A stretch of 64,000 nt of DNA, from positions 1 through 64,000 of the forward strand of contig CANQOQ010000001.1 of NCBI GenBank assembly GCA_947625495.1. Direction: 5' to 3'. This document shows positions 1 to 10,518 of this stretch, piece by piece (position 1 is the first letter of the stretch; the number at the start of each line of letters is the position of its first letter). The DNA comes from Candidatus Gastranaerophilales bacterium. GTDB lineage: Bacteria; Cyanobacteriota; Vampirovibrionia; Gastranaerophilales; Gastranaerophilaceae. The notes under the pieces were generated by a model, which did no database searches, was not told the DNA's origin, and worked only from the letters and a program-made list of their open reading frames with translations. The translations under genes and the position numbers were made by a program.

Positions 1-21
1 ATTGAAAATAGTAATTGTTAA

Positions 22-30
22 TTGTAAAAT
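22..30 (+). promoter_or_regulatory. candidate -10 region for fabI
   Basis: The box TTGTAAAAT lies about 30 bases before the fabI start, and a GAGGGA ribosome binding site lies between them. The same GTAAAAT box recurs before ffh, mlaE and mlaD in this window. No clear -35 is visible because the window begins just upstream. Confidence 0.35.
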
Positions 31-60
31 TAATCTATACAAGATAAAGAGGGATTTTAT

Positions 61-858
61 ATGAAACTAATGGAAGGCAAAAAAGGCGTCATTTTTGGCG
101 TTTCTAATACTCATGGTATTGCATACGGTATAGCAAAACAACTATTTGAAGCAGGTGCCGATATTGCTTTTACTTATGCGGGCGAAGTTATGGAAAAAAG
201 AGTACGCCCTATCGCTGAATCAATGAATGCAAAAGTAATTATGTCATGCGATGTTACTAAAGAAGATGAAGTCAAAGCTGTATTTCAAGAACTTGAAAGA
301 GTATACGGCAAAATTGATTTTGTTGTACATGCCGTTGCATACGCCAACAGAGAGGATTTAACCGGAGAATTTGTTAACACATCAAAAGCCGGCTGGGATT
401 TAGCTATGGGTGTAAGTGCATATTCCTTGGTATCTTTGGCAAGAAATGCACAGCCTCTAATGAAAGACGGAGGTTCAATACTGGCATTAACATATTTGGG
501 CGGAGAAAAAGTTGTTGCTAACTATAACATTATGGGTGTAGCTAAAGCGGCACTTGAAGCATCTGCAAGATATCTTGCGGAAAATCTTGGTAAATACGGT
601 ATAAGAGTTAACTGCTTATCATCAGGTGCAGTAAAAACTCTTGCAGCATCAGGTATTGACGGATTCGGCAAAATGCTTAAAGCAGCCGTTGCAAAAGCGC
701 CTTTAAAGAGAAACGTTACTCTTGAAGATGACGGAAAAACCGCTTTATACCTTTTATCAGACCTTTCTTCGGGCGTAACGGGAGAAGTAATCCATGTTGA
801 TTGCGGCTGCCACGCTGTTTATGCTTCCGCTGAAGAAATGGACCTTGTTACTAGATAG
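61..858 (+). CDS. fabI: enoyl-[acyl-carrier-protein] reductase (NADH)
   Basis: This enzyme reduces trans-2-enoyl-ACP to acyl-ACP, the last step of each fatty-acid elongation cycle in the cytoplasm. At 265 aa it has the usual FabI length. It is an SDR fold with the divergent FabI nucleotide-binding start (GVSNTHGIAYGIA, residues 13-25). The active-site segment LTYLGGEKVVANYNIMGVAK (about 143-162) carries the Tyr-x6-Tyr and following Lys typical of FabI rather than FabG. The C-terminal part (ALYLLSDLSSGVTGEVIHVDCG) closes the SDR fold. The start is preceded by GAGGGA. It stands alone and is followed directly by a strong hairpin terminator, so it is probably monocistronic. FabI is the target of triclosan-type inhibitors in other bacteria. 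Confidence 0.97.
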   Translation: MKLMEGKKGVIFGVSNTHGIAYGIAKQLFEAGADIAFTYAGEVMEKRVRPIAESMNAKVIMSCDVTKEDEVKAVFQELERVYGKIDFVVHAVAYANREDLTGEFVNTSKAGWDLAMGVSAYSLVSLARNAQPLMKDGGSILALTYLGGEKVVANYNIMGVAKAALEASARYLAENLGKYGIRVNCLSSGAVKTLAASGIDGFGKMLKAAVAKAPLKRNVTLEDDGKTALYLLSDLSSGVTGEVIHVDCGCHAVYASAEEMDLVTR

Positions 859-868
859 TTTTATTTTT

Positions 869-896
869 AAAGGAGAGATTCTAATCTCTCCTTTTT
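869..896 (+). terminator. intrinsic terminator after fabI
   Basis: A 12-bp perfect stem (AAAGGAGAGATT / AATCTCTCCTTT) with a two-base apex is followed by a T-run. It begins 11 bases after the fabI stop codon. Confidence 0.85.
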
Positions 897-933
897 ATTT
901 TTATTAGTATTCTATAGGTTTTAGAAAGTTTCT

Positions 934-1878
934 ATGTCTATAATAAAGAATAAAAGATATATGCTAAATGAATTCTTTTCATCTGAATTCAATCAATTTT
1001 ACAGAAAAGATATTTCATTAAATATAAAAGAATTGGAATTTAAACGAAGACAATATTTAATTCTTATGGTTTTGGTTGTCCTTGTTATACTTATATTTTC
1101 AGTAATTAGTATTATTTTTTGGGAAACAAATTTAGAAAAATTTATAGGCAGTCCAGCTAAAGTATATTTTACTGTATTAACGGCTGATATCATTTTATTT
1201 TCCTTGGTTCTATCCTTAGAAAATAAATACAAAAATGAAGTAAAAAAAGTAATTCTGCCGGAATTACTCAAATGCTTCGGAAGTTTTGAACCGGGAAACA
1301 AAAGAAACAGCAATGATATAAGTTATATAAGATCACTTGGTTTATTTGATAATTTTGACAGATATCACTGTGATAACAGACTATCAGGGATATATAACGG
1401 AGAGAAACTTGAAATTGCAGAGTTACGTCTTGAAAAAATTAAAAATACAAAAAGACATAAAAATATAAGATTAACAATTTTTGACGGTATTTTTATTAAA
1501 TTACCATGCCGTAAAAAATTTTCCGGCACTATTATTATTAAAAGAAAACCAATAATATCAAAGGATTCCTGTCTGAGTGAATTTGAAAGATATTTTGATA
1601 TTAACTTAACTGATGCTGCAGAATCCAAATATTTAATTATTTCACCATTTATGAATAAAATGATAAATCTTGTAAATATGGGCATAGGTTCTGAGATTAC
1701 AATTTCATTTGAGCATGGAAACATAAATATCAGTTTGCCTGCAGACAAAAATTGGTTTGAATTTTCTATATTAAATTCAGCAAATAATATAAAAAATTAC
1801 AGATATATACTGCTTGAACTTTTTGCAATTCTTTCCATAACGGACTCATTAAATTTAAAAAATAATATTGGCATATAA
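934..1878 (+). CDS. membrane protein of unknown function, DUF3137-like
   Basis: This 314-aa protein has two adjacent membrane helices near the N-terminus (about residues 41-64 and 76-95), with the rest predicted to be cytoplasmic. The segment LTIFDGIFIKLPCRKKFSGT (about 180-199) resembles the 'FxGlf...l..kfkG' core of DUF3137 proteins, and the layout (two TM, then a soluble beta-rich domain) fits that family; the match is by eye only. The function of DUF3137 is unknown. The ribosome binding site is weak (AGAAAG), and a second ATG 27 bases downstream is possible. The gene ends base-to-base against the convergent tgt gene without a terminator. Confidence 0.55.
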   Translation: MSIIKNKRYMLNEFFSSEFNQFYRKDISLNIKELEFKRRQYLILMVLVVLVILIFSVISIIFWETNLEKFIGSPAKVYFTVLTADIILFSLVLSLENKYKNEVKKVILPELLKCFGSFEPGNKRNSNDISYIRSLGLFDNFDRYHCDNRLSGIYNGEKLEIAELRLEKIKNTKRHKNIRLTIFDGIFIKLPCRKKFSGTIIIKRKPIISKDSCLSEFERYFDINLTDAAESKYLIISPFMNKMINLVNMGIGSEITISFEHGNINISLPADKNWFEFSILNSANNIKNYRYILLELFAILSITDSLNLKNNIGI

Positions 1879-3439
<1,561 letters not shown>

Positions 3440-3519
3440 TTCTATCTCCCTTACCTGTGTAAATCATATAAATTAGAACATAAATTCGCTTTTTTTTCAA
3501 TTGTTTTAACATTCCGTGA

Positions 3520-3547
3520 TTGTTCTTTTAATTTAATTTGGTATAAT
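3520..3547 (+). promoter_or_regulatory. extended -10 promoter for the TPR/carbamoyltransferase unit
   Basis: TTGTTC, a 16-base spacer and TATAAT, with an extended -10 (TGG directly before TATAAT). It lies about 22 bases upstream of the TPR gene start and would drive the whole 3569-7725 run. Confidence 0.6.
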
Positions 3548-3568
3548 ATTTCATACAGGTTAGGAAAA

Positions 3569-5341
3569 ATGACGAAAAACGAAATTCTAAATTTTATTGA
3601 AAACAAAGATTGGCAAAAAGCTAAAGAAACCATAAAACAGTTTTTATCCGAAAATAACAATGATATAGAAATAACTAAGCTTCTCGGATTATGCAATATT
3701 AATTTAGGGCTGAATGATGAAGCAATGAAAAATTTTAATACAGTAATAAAAGAAAATGAGAATGATGCTCTTTCTTTATATTATTTGGCTGTAATTTATT
3801 TGGATAAAGAAAATTTTGCAGAAGCAGAAAGACTTTTAAATAAAGTAATAAAACTAAGAGAAGATTATCTGGATGCATATAAAAGTCTTGCTATTACATA
3901 TATAAAGCAAAAAAAATATGAATCTGTGTACGAACTTGAATCAAAAATGATTGAATTATCACCCGATGATACTCAAATATATGATATTTTGTCAGCAGCG
4001 GCATTAGAATCAGGTAATACTGAATATGCCATAGAATTGTTAGAAAAAGCTATTTTAATTCAGCCTGAAAATGCCAAATTATATAACAAATTAGGACTTG
4101 CTTATTTCACCGGCAACAATCTTCTTAAGGCTATTGACTGCTATAAAAAGTCAATATCCCTTAATAATAACGATGCTTCGGTATATTATAATTTAGGAAT
4201 TGCATATCTTTCTTTGGAAAACTATAAAGAAGCAGAGTCTAATTTAAAACTGGCTTATGATAATTCCGATAAAGATACTCATCTCAGTGCATTAGCTATT
4301 GCGGAACTAAAATCCGGCAATTATGATAATGCAATTAAACATTATAATAAACTCATAAGTATTTCTCCCGATAAAGAGAATTACAGATATAATCTTGCTT
4401 GTGCCTATGACGGAAATGGCGAACTTGATAAAGCTGCAAAAATTATTGAAACAATTTTAACTTTTAATTTAAGTTCAATTCAGTTAAAGCTTCATTTGGC
4501 ATCATTGTATTCAAGAATGAATAAACTGGAATCGGCAAAGATTTTATATGCTGATTTAATTGCATCAGGAATGTTAAAAATCGAAATATTATATGAATAT
4601 GCCGTATTATGTGCAAAAACTAATGATACAGACAGAGCTGAAGAAGTATTAAAAAGAATTATTTCTATGGACAAAAATTATGCTCTGGCATATAAAGATT
4701 TAGCTATAATTTATATGTCCAGAAAATTCTTTGACAGGGCAATTGAAAATTTTCAAAAAGCTTACGAACTTCAGCCTGATAATATTTATATTATATTTGA
4801 ATTCGCTAATTATTATCATTTAATGTCAGAATTTTCTAATGCGGAAAGCTTTTATAAAAAAATTATAGTAAAACCTGATATCCCTGTTTATATGCTAAAA
4901 AATGCTGCAATTAATTATATGTCAATGAATAAGACTTCCGAAGCTAAAGAACTATTACTAAAATGTATAAAAAAAGAACCTCAGAATATTGAAGTTTTAT
5001 TCAATCTTGCACAAATTTATCATTTTGAAAAGAACAATGAAAATGCAAAACAACTATTGGAAGATGCTTATACACTTGCTCCCAACACTGAAATAGCTAA
5101 TTTATTGGCCCAAGTTTGTATGGAGCTTGGGGATTACAATCAAGCTAACATATTATTTAAACTTGTAAATCTTACAATACCTGATAACACAAGTATTTTA
5201 TTTAATATGGCAAAATGCAGATATGCGCTTAAAGACTATGACGGTGCTTTAAAATATATTGATATTATTCTGAAAATTCTTCCCGAGCACGAAGAAGCAA
5301 ATGATTTAAAAAATAAAATAATAACAGAGGAACATAAATAA
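3569..5341 (+). CDS. tetratricopeptide repeat protein
   Basis: This 590-aa protein consists almost entirely of TPR units; about sixteen can be followed by the recurring A-x-x-x-[YF] and P-(D/E)-(N/D) positions, for example 'YNLGIAYLSLENYKEAESNLKLAY' type helices. No signal peptide, membrane segment or catalytic domain is visible, so it is probably a cytoplasmic scaffold. The start is supported by AGGA seven bases upstream. One base separates its stop from the next ATG, so it is likely co-transcribed with the carbamoyltransferase module. Whether it takes part in the same process is inferred only from position. Confidence 0.85.
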   Translation: MTKNEILNFIENKDWQKAKETIKQFLSENNNDIEITKLLGLCNINLGLNDEAMKNFNTVIKENENDALSLYYLAVIYLDKENFAEAERLLNKVIKLREDYLDAYKSLAITYIKQKKYESVYELESKMIELSPDDTQIYDILSAAALESGNTEYAIELLEKAILIQPENAKLYNKLGLAYFTGNNLLKAIDCYKKSISLNNNDASVYYNLGIAYLSLENYKEAESNLKLAYDNSDKDTHLSALAIAELKSGNYDNAIKHYNKLISISPDKENYRYNLACAYDGNGELDKAAKIIETILTFNLSSIQLKLHLASLYSRMNKLESAKILYADLIASGMLKIEILYEYAVLCAKTNDTDRAEEVLKRIISMDKNYALAYKDLAIIYMSRKFFDRAIENFQKAYELQPDNIYIIFEFANYYHLMSEFSNAESFYKKIIVKPDIPVYMLKNAAINYMSMNKTSEAKELLLKCIKKEPQNIEVLFNLAQIYHFEKNNENAKQLLEDAYTLAPNTEIANLLAQVCMELGDYNQANILFKLVNLTIPDNTSILFNMAKCRYALKDYDGALKYIDIILKILPEHEEANDLKNKIITEEHK

Positions 5342-5342
5342 A

Positions 5343-5498
5343 ATGAAAAGAAAAAATATTTTAATGGAATTATTAACTTTTATATGGAGTAAAAAAGCAT
5401 ATTGGATTGTTCCGGTTATATTATTTTTAATACTTCTGATATTTATTATTGCGGTTGGAACTTCGCCTGTTTCACCTTTTATATATACCATAATTTAG
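5343..5498 (+). CDS. 51-aa DUF5989/SxtK-like membrane peptide
   Basis: This small gene starts one base after the TPR stop. The product has a short basic N-terminus, a LLTFIWSKKAYWIVP segment, one hydrophobic helix (about residues 21-38) and the ending AVGTSPVSPFIYTII. That layout, especially 'W..kr.kWWl.P' followed by a helix and 'g.....PFIYtlf', is what I know of the DUF5989 family, small proteins encoded beside NodU-type carbamoyltransferases, including SxtK of saxitoxin clusters. The neighbours here (SxtJ-like, then carbamoyltransferase) fit exactly. It probably forms a membrane complex with them; the biochemical role is unknown. Confidence 0.8.
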   Translation: MKRKNILMELLTFIWSKKAYWIVPVILFLILLIFIIAVGTSPVSPFIYTII

Positions 5499-5507
5499 GA
5501 ATTAATC

Positions 5508-5885
5508 ATGAAATTTGAAGAAAATACGCAGCTTGCTCTCATTTTAGCAATATTACCTTGGGCTATAGCTTATATTTTATATAAATATTCATTAATAACT
5601 GCAGAAATTACCGTTATAATGTTATTTTTAGTTTTATCTTTTTTATGTTTTTCGTTTAAAAAATTCGCAGTAGGGCTGAAATATATTTTAGATAGAATAG
5701 GAGCATTTTTAGGTAAATATATTGCGGTTATAGTTCTTACCGTTATATATATACTGGCAGTTCTGCCTACGGGTATTTTAATGAAAACAGTCAAACGGGA
5801 CAGATTAAGACTTAAAAAAAGAAATATTGATACATATTGGACAGATTGCGGTGAACAGCAAAAAAATTATGAATATCAATTTTAG
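5508..5885 (+). CDS. SxtJ-like membrane protein
   Basis: This 125-aa protein has three membrane helices (about residues 8-25, 32-50 and 72-95), then a conserved-looking tail with LPTGILMKTVKRDRL and TYWTDC. SxtJ-family proteins have the same pattern: a final helix ending in a 'P.G...R' turn, then a short cytoplasmic tail with 'sYW' and an aromatic C-terminus (here EYQF). The family is known mainly from its position next to NodU/CmcH-type carbamoyltransferases. It starts nine bases after the DUF5989-like gene and ends seven bases before the carbamoyltransferase. No function is established; a membrane anchor or partner for the enzyme is my inference. Confidence 0.75.
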   Translation: MKFEENTQLALILAILPWAIAYILYKYSLITAEITVIMLFLVLSFLCFSFKKFAVGLKYILDRIGAFLGKYIAVIVLTVIYILAVLPTGILMKTVKRDRLRLKKRNIDTYWTDCGEQQKNYEYQF

Positions 5886-5892
5886 GTGAGAG

Positions 5893-7725
5893 ATGACAAT
5901 TTTACTCGGTATAAGTGCATATTATCATGACAGTGCAGCGGCAATAATAAAAGACGGTGCAATAATTGCAGCAGCTCAAGAAGAAAGATTTACAAGAATT
6001 AAACAGGATAGTGAATTCCCGATTAATGCAATAAAATACTGCCTAAAAGAAGCTGATATTGAACCTGAACAGCTTGACGGTGTTGTATACTATGAAAAAC
6101 CTTTTGTTAAATTTGAAAGAATACTTGAAACAGCAATGGCATTTGTACCATATAGCATGAAAAGTTTTATAAACGCCATGCCTGTTTGGGTAAATAAAAA
6201 GTTATTTATCCCCAAACAGATAGACAAGAATTTTGACAACAGACTTAGATGCCCGATATATTTTACTTCGCACCATGAATCTCATCAGGCTAGTGCATTT
6301 TACCCTTCCCCCTTTGAGGAAGCTGCAATAATATGCTTAGATGGTGTCGGAGAATGGGATACAACCACTTGGGGAATCGGAAAAGGAAATAAAATTGAAA
6401 TTAAACAAAAAATAGAATTTCCGCATTCTTTAGGCTTGTTATACAGTACATTTACCGGTTTTTTAGGTTTTAAAGTAAATTCAGGCGAATATAAAGTAAT
6501 GGGGCTTGCCCCTTATGGCGAACCGATATATAAAGATTTGATACTGGATAAACTGGTTGATATTAAAGATGACGGTTCTTTCTGGCTTAATCAGGAGTAT
6601 TTCGGGTATTGTACAACGGATTATATGTATAATAAAAAGTTTGAAAAACTGTTTAATCGGCCTAACAGAAAACCAGAAACCGCATTAAGTCAAAATGATA
6701 TGGATATAGCGGCAAGTTTACAGGCTGTAACGGAAGAAATAACCTTGAAACTTGCTAAATACGTATATAAACAAACAGGGCTGAAAAATCTTTGTCTTGC
6801 AGGAGGCTGCGCACTTAATTGTGTATCAAACGGAAATATATTAAAAAACGGCCCTTTTGAAAATATCTGGGTTCAGCCGGCGTCGGGTGACGCAGGCGGT
6901 GCATTGGGCGCCATTCTTGCCGTTTATTATATGGGATTAAATAATGAAAGAAAAATTAATCCAGATGACTCTCAAGCAGGGAGTCTGTTAGGTCCTAAAT
7001 ATTCTGATGAAGAAATTCTTGAAACATTAAACAAATACAGCGCAAAATATATTAAATACGAAACAGAAGAAGAAGTTGTAAAATTAATAGCTGAATATAT
7101 TTCAAAAGGTAAAAGCATAGGACATTTTGCAGGCAGAATGGAATATGGTCCGAGAGCTTTAGGTAACAGAAGTATTCTGGCTGACCCCAGAAACCGTGAT
7201 ATGCAGAGAAATTTGAATCTTGCAATAAAAAAACGTGAATCCTTCAGACCTTTTGCCCCAAGCTGTCTGGAAGAAGACGTTGAAGAATATTTTGATATTA
7301 AATCGGGTAAAAAATCACCTTATATGCTTTTAACTCAACCAATTTCAGATAAAATAAAAACAAAATTGACTGATGAAGAAAAAAATTATAAAGGTCTAGA
7401 TAAACTAAAAGCATACCGTTCAACTCTTCCCGCTATAACCCACGTCAACTATTCGGCAAGAATTCAAACCGTATCAAAAAAAGTTAACCCGAGATACTGG
7501 AATATAATTAACGAATTTAAAAAATTAACTGATTGCTCCGTAATTGTAAATACTTCATTTAACATAAGAGGCGAGCCGATAGTAAATACTCCCGAAAACG
7601 CCTTTAAGTGTTTTATGTTTACCGATTTAGACGTACTCGTTTTGGAAAATTTTGTACTCCTAAAAGAAGAACAAACAAAAATCACGGGCAAAGATGAATA
7701 TCAAAAACAATTTAAGTTAGATTAA
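5893..7725 (+). CDS. NodU/CmcH/SxtI-family carbamoyltransferase
   Basis: The family transfers a carbamoyl group from carbamoyl phosphate, through carbamoyl-adenylate, to a hydroxyl of a sugar, antibiotic or other small molecule. The 610-aa protein has the full architecture: an N-terminal Kae1/ASKHA-like domain beginning LLGISAYYHDSAAAIIKDG, the metal-binding HHESHQASAFY (about residues 127-137), CLDGVGEWDTTTWG, GGCALNCVSNG and SGDAGGALGA, then the C-terminal domain with GRMEYGPRALGNRSILADPR and NTSFNIRGEPIV. It closes the unit TPR, DUF5989-like, SxtJ-like, carbamoyltransferase. The substrate cannot be read from the sequence; a surface glycan or glycolipid is plausible because no secondary-metabolite genes lie nearby. 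Confidence 0.93.
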   Translation: MTILLGISAYYHDSAAAIIKDGAIIAAAQEERFTRIKQDSEFPINAIKYCLKEADIEPEQLDGVVYYEKPFVKFERILETAMAFVPYSMKSFINAMPVWVNKKLFIPKQIDKNFDNRLRCPIYFTSHHESHQASAFYPSPFEEAAIICLDGVGEWDTTTWGIGKGNKIEIKQKIEFPHSLGLLYSTFTGFLGFKVNSGEYKVMGLAPYGEPIYKDLILDKLVDIKDDGSFWLNQEYFGYCTTDYMYNKKFEKLFNRPNRKPETALSQNDMDIAASLQAVTEEITLKLAKYVYKQTGLKNLCLAGGCALNCVSNGNILKNGPFENIWVQPASGDAGGALGAILAVYYMGLNNERKINPDDSQAGSLLGPKYSDEEILETLNKYSAKYIKYETEEEVVKLIAEYISKGKSIGHFAGRMEYGPRALGNRSILADPRNRDMQRNLNLAIKKRESFRPFAPSCLEEDVEEYFDIKSGKKSPYMLLTQPISDKIKTKLTDEEKNYKGLDKLKAYRSTLPAITHVNYSARIQTVSKKVNPRYWNIINEFKKLTDCSVIVNTSFNIRGEPIVNTPENAFKCFMFTDLDVLVLENFVLLKEEQTKITGKDEYQKQFKLD

Positions 7726-7754
7726 ATTTAAATTGTTCAAAATGGATATTAAAT

Positions 7755-10025
7755 CTATACATTTTTTGATGCTTTGATATAGTTTTTTGTAAACGTATCA
7801 ATATCAACAGGTTTTCCCAATAAATATCCTTGCCCGTAATTACAATGTATTTGTTTTAAGAAATTCAATTGTTCTTCAGTTTCAATACCCTCGGCAACAG
7901 TTTTCATACCAAGTCTGCCGGCCATTTGTACAATACTCTCTATAATGATTCTTGTATTTTCATCAGTTACGGAATCTTTAATAAAACCCATATCCAGTTT
8001 TATAATATCAACCGGCAAATGTCTTAACATATTTAATGAAGAATATCCCGTGCCGAAATCATCCATAGAAATATGAAAATTATACCCTCTAAGTAAGTTT
8101 AAAACATCTTTAAATCTTTTTTCATCATTAAAGCAAGCACTTTCGGTAACTTCAAGCTCTAAATATTCCGGATTAATATCATTTCCCTTAACTAAATTAA
8201 TCAATTCGGAAATAAAGCAGTCATTATTAAGATGTATTCTTGAAACATTTACAGAAACAGGAAACAAATCAGCATTCTGCAGTTTTAAAACTTTAATAAA
8301 CTTTGCAGCTTCTTCCCATATATATCTGTCCAACTCAGATACAAAACCGTTTTTTTCAAAAATGGGAATAAATTCATTCGGCGGAATTATACCCTTTTCC
8401 GGATGAATCCATCTGACAAGAGCTTCAGCTCCCGAAAGTTTATTTGTCAAAATATCAAATTTCGGCTGAAGATACATCTTAAACTGTTTTTCTTTCAAAG
8501 CATTATTCATCTCTGCTTCAATTTTTTTCTCTTTTAACATTTGAGAACGCATTCTTTCATCATAGAATTTGTAGTTTTCCAAAATATTATTTGTAAGCTC
8601 AGACTTTGTAAAATATGCTTTCTCATACATTATTTTTACATCTGTATCATCAGCTATATATATGCCATAATTCAATTTAATTTGAGTTGTTTTGGGAGTC
8701 TCATCATCCGTAATCTTTTCTTTTATAACTTTACTGTTATATGCTTCAACATCCTCAGTAATTTTATCTATGAATTTTTCTTTTATTGAATTAATATCAT
8801 GAAATTTATATAAAATTGAAAATTCGGATGCATAATTTCTTGTGCAGTAGCTGCCTTCCGAAAGATTTTTGTTAATAATCATATATACATCTTTTATTAT
8901 TTCATCAGTACGTTTTTGTCCGTAAAGTTCATTTATTGCCCTAAAACCTATAATACTTGCAGAAATAATTGCATAGTTAGCATCTTGTTTTTCTAAAATT
9001 TCTTTTGCCTTTAGTAAAAACATGTTTTTATTACCGCCATTTGTCAGTTTATCAGTAAATGCCATTTCATATATCAATTCTTCGTGTTTTTTAAAAAGTA
9101 GAGTACTGAAATAAATCAGAGAAATTAAAAGTAAAGCTATTATAAAAACAATCAGGACTATCCCTAAAAGCATTTTATTTATTTGCAAAGTAATTACGTT
9201 TATGGGGACAATTGTTAAGACATAATTATTTGTCATATTTATAATTGCATAAGAAGCTACATATTTTACTCTATTTTTTGAAAATATAAAAGAACCGTTT
9301 TCTTTTGTTTTGATATCGGATAAAACTCTTTCTTTTGTGGTTTGGAAATAATTAAGATTTTGATTAAAGAAGTTAACCGAAGTTGTATGTTCAGGTTTAA
9401 TTACATAATCTCCATTTGAGTTTATAACATAGGAGCATCCTTTTCCGTTGTAACTGTTATATTTTAAGATTTGAATATATTTTTTTCCGTAGATTTGAGA
9501 AATTAGCATTCCTGCATTATTAATTACAGGTACTCCTATTGTATTTACATAACCTGACGGCACATCAGAATTAGCCGTAGTTTTTATAAAAGCTTTACCG
9601 CTATTAATTACTTTATTGAAATTCGGTTCGTTTTTAACATCTATTGCAGGCAAAATTCCTTTGTCTTTTTCAACTATAAATGTTTTCCCATTTGCTGCAA
9701 CAAAAATAATCTTGTAAAAATCATAATCTGACACATGTTTAAGAAGAAATTTTGAAACATCCTCATCAGAAAAATTCTTTGTTTCATTCGACATTTTTAA
9801 TGCAAGCAGTTTCATTTCATTAACAGAACTTGTAACTCGCCCGTTCAAATTTGATGCAGTTTGAATTACACCAAGCTCCATATATTTTTTTGCGGAACTA
9901 AACTCATCTGACAGGATATTATTCACAAAAATAACAGCAAAAACAGTAAGAACTACTGTCAAAATCTTAATAATTCCATACATTAAATTAAGATTTTTGC
10001 GAGAATATGATATTATACCTCTCAT
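7755..10025 (-). CDS. membrane sensor with degenerate GGDEF and intact EAL domain (c-di-GMP phosphodiesterase)
   Basis: This 756-aa protein has a first TM helix (about residues 15-37), an extracytoplasmic sensor of about 245 aa with Cache-like layout, a second TM helix (about 284-310), a GGDEF-fold domain and an EAL domain (about 505-750). The GGDEF signature is replaced by YASEF, so cyclase activity is unlikely. The EAL domain keeps EALVRW, the N-V-S-R metal segment, the E-L-E-V-T-E-S strand, DDFGTGYSSL, KLDMGFI, AEGIET and QGYLLGKP, so it should hydrolyse c-di-GMP to pGpG. It is transcribed alone, convergent with the carbamoyltransferase. The degenerate GGDEF probably acts as a regulatory GTP-binding module, as in CC3396-type proteins. 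Confidence 0.92.
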   Translation of the reverse strand: MRGIISYSRKNLNLMYGIIKILTVVLTVFAVIFVNNILSDEFSSAKKYMELGVIQTASNLNGRVTSSVNEMKLLALKMSNETKNFSDEDVSKFLLKHVSDYDFYKIIFVAANGKTFIVEKDKGILPAIDVKNEPNFNKVINSGKAFIKTTANSDVPSGYVNTIGVPVINNAGMLISQIYGKKYIQILKYNSYNGKGCSYVINSNGDYVIKPEHTTSVNFFNQNLNYFQTTKERVLSDIKTKENGSFIFSKNRVKYVASYAIINMTNNYVLTIVPINVITLQINKMLLGIVLIVFIIALLLISLIYFSTLLFKKHEELIYEMAFTDKLTNGGNKNMFLLKAKEILEKQDANYAIISASIIGFRAINELYGQKRTDEIIKDVYMIINKNLSEGSYCTRNYASEFSILYKFHDINSIKEKFIDKITEDVEAYNSKVIKEKITDDETPKTTQIKLNYGIYIADDTDVKIMYEKAYFTKSELTNNILENYKFYDERMRSQMLKEKKIEAEMNNALKEKQFKMYLQPKFDILTNKLSGAEALVRWIHPEKGIIPPNEFIPIFEKNGFVSELDRYIWEEAAKFIKVLKLQNADLFPVSVNVSRIHLNNDCFISELINLVKGNDINPEYLELEVTESACFNDEKRFKDVLNLLRGYNFHISMDDFGTGYSSLNMLRHLPVDIIKLDMGFIKDSVTDENTRIIIESIVQMAGRLGMKTVAEGIETEEQLNFLKQIHCNYGQGYLLGKPVDIDTFTKNYIKASKNV

Positions 10026-10100
10026 AAGATTATTATGAATTTAAAGCCTTACTATGTCAATAAACTTTTTTAAATATATAATTTTACAATCTAATTTAAG

Positions 10101-10220
10101 CAATAAAAAAATCGGAACGACAAGATTTTGATGAGGGTGTAGGCGATTAGCCATACAGCCTCATAGCTCTTTTATCAATTTAACTAGAGCTATGCGAAAC
10201 GTGAGAACTTGCGAGCAATT
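10101..10220 (-). repeat. broken copy of the tRNA-Pro 3' part with hairpin insert
   Basis: Bases 10101-10128 repeat 10224-10252 almost exactly; this is the 3' acceptor strand, half the T-arm and the flank of the intact tRNA. After 'caagattt' the copy is interrupted by about 75 bases that form two hairpins (10133-10162, and CATAGCTCT/AGAGCTATG at 10162-10194). T-arm-like sequence ('gaacttgcga') then resumes near 10205. No complete cloverleaf can be folded. Confidence 0.6.
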
Positions 10221-10235
10221 TTACAATAAAAAAAA

Positions 10236-10309
<74 letters not shown>

Positions 10310-10341
10310 ATTATATTAACTTTTCAGTTTTTGGACCTGAA

Positions 10342-10420
10342 GCGCACTACGTGCTACCTCTCGTCGAACAATATTTAATTGTTCTCCTCGGCAGAGTCAG
10401 GCTGCGCTACATCCCGATTA
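10342..10420 (-). repeat. broken copy of the tRNA-Pro 5' part with hairpin insert
   Basis: Bases 10398-10420 match the first 19 bases of the intact tRNA and its flank (10291-10313) with one mismatch. Read on the minus strand, the D-arm is then interrupted after CCTG by about 40 bases forming an imperfect palindrome (GAACAAT at 10366-10372 pairing with ATTGTTC at 10378-10384). Sequence resembling the D-arm (GGTAGCACG) follows. No anticodon or T-arm can be recognised. The rest of the 10026-10518 gap holds only AT-rich sequence and the ugd ribosome binding site. Confidence 0.55.
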
Positions 10421-10518
10421 ATATACATCTTTCTAAATTTTAACATTAAAAAAAATTTTTTCAATATTCCATGTCCTTAATTTCTTTTTATGTTAAAATC
10501 CTTTGCGGAGTATAAGTT

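Noticed and set aside
5893-7725. The SxtI/J/K-like module as evidence of saxitoxin-type synthesis
   Set aside because: No polyketide synthase-like, amidinotransferase or oxygenase genes are nearby, and such modules are widespread in bacteria without toxins.
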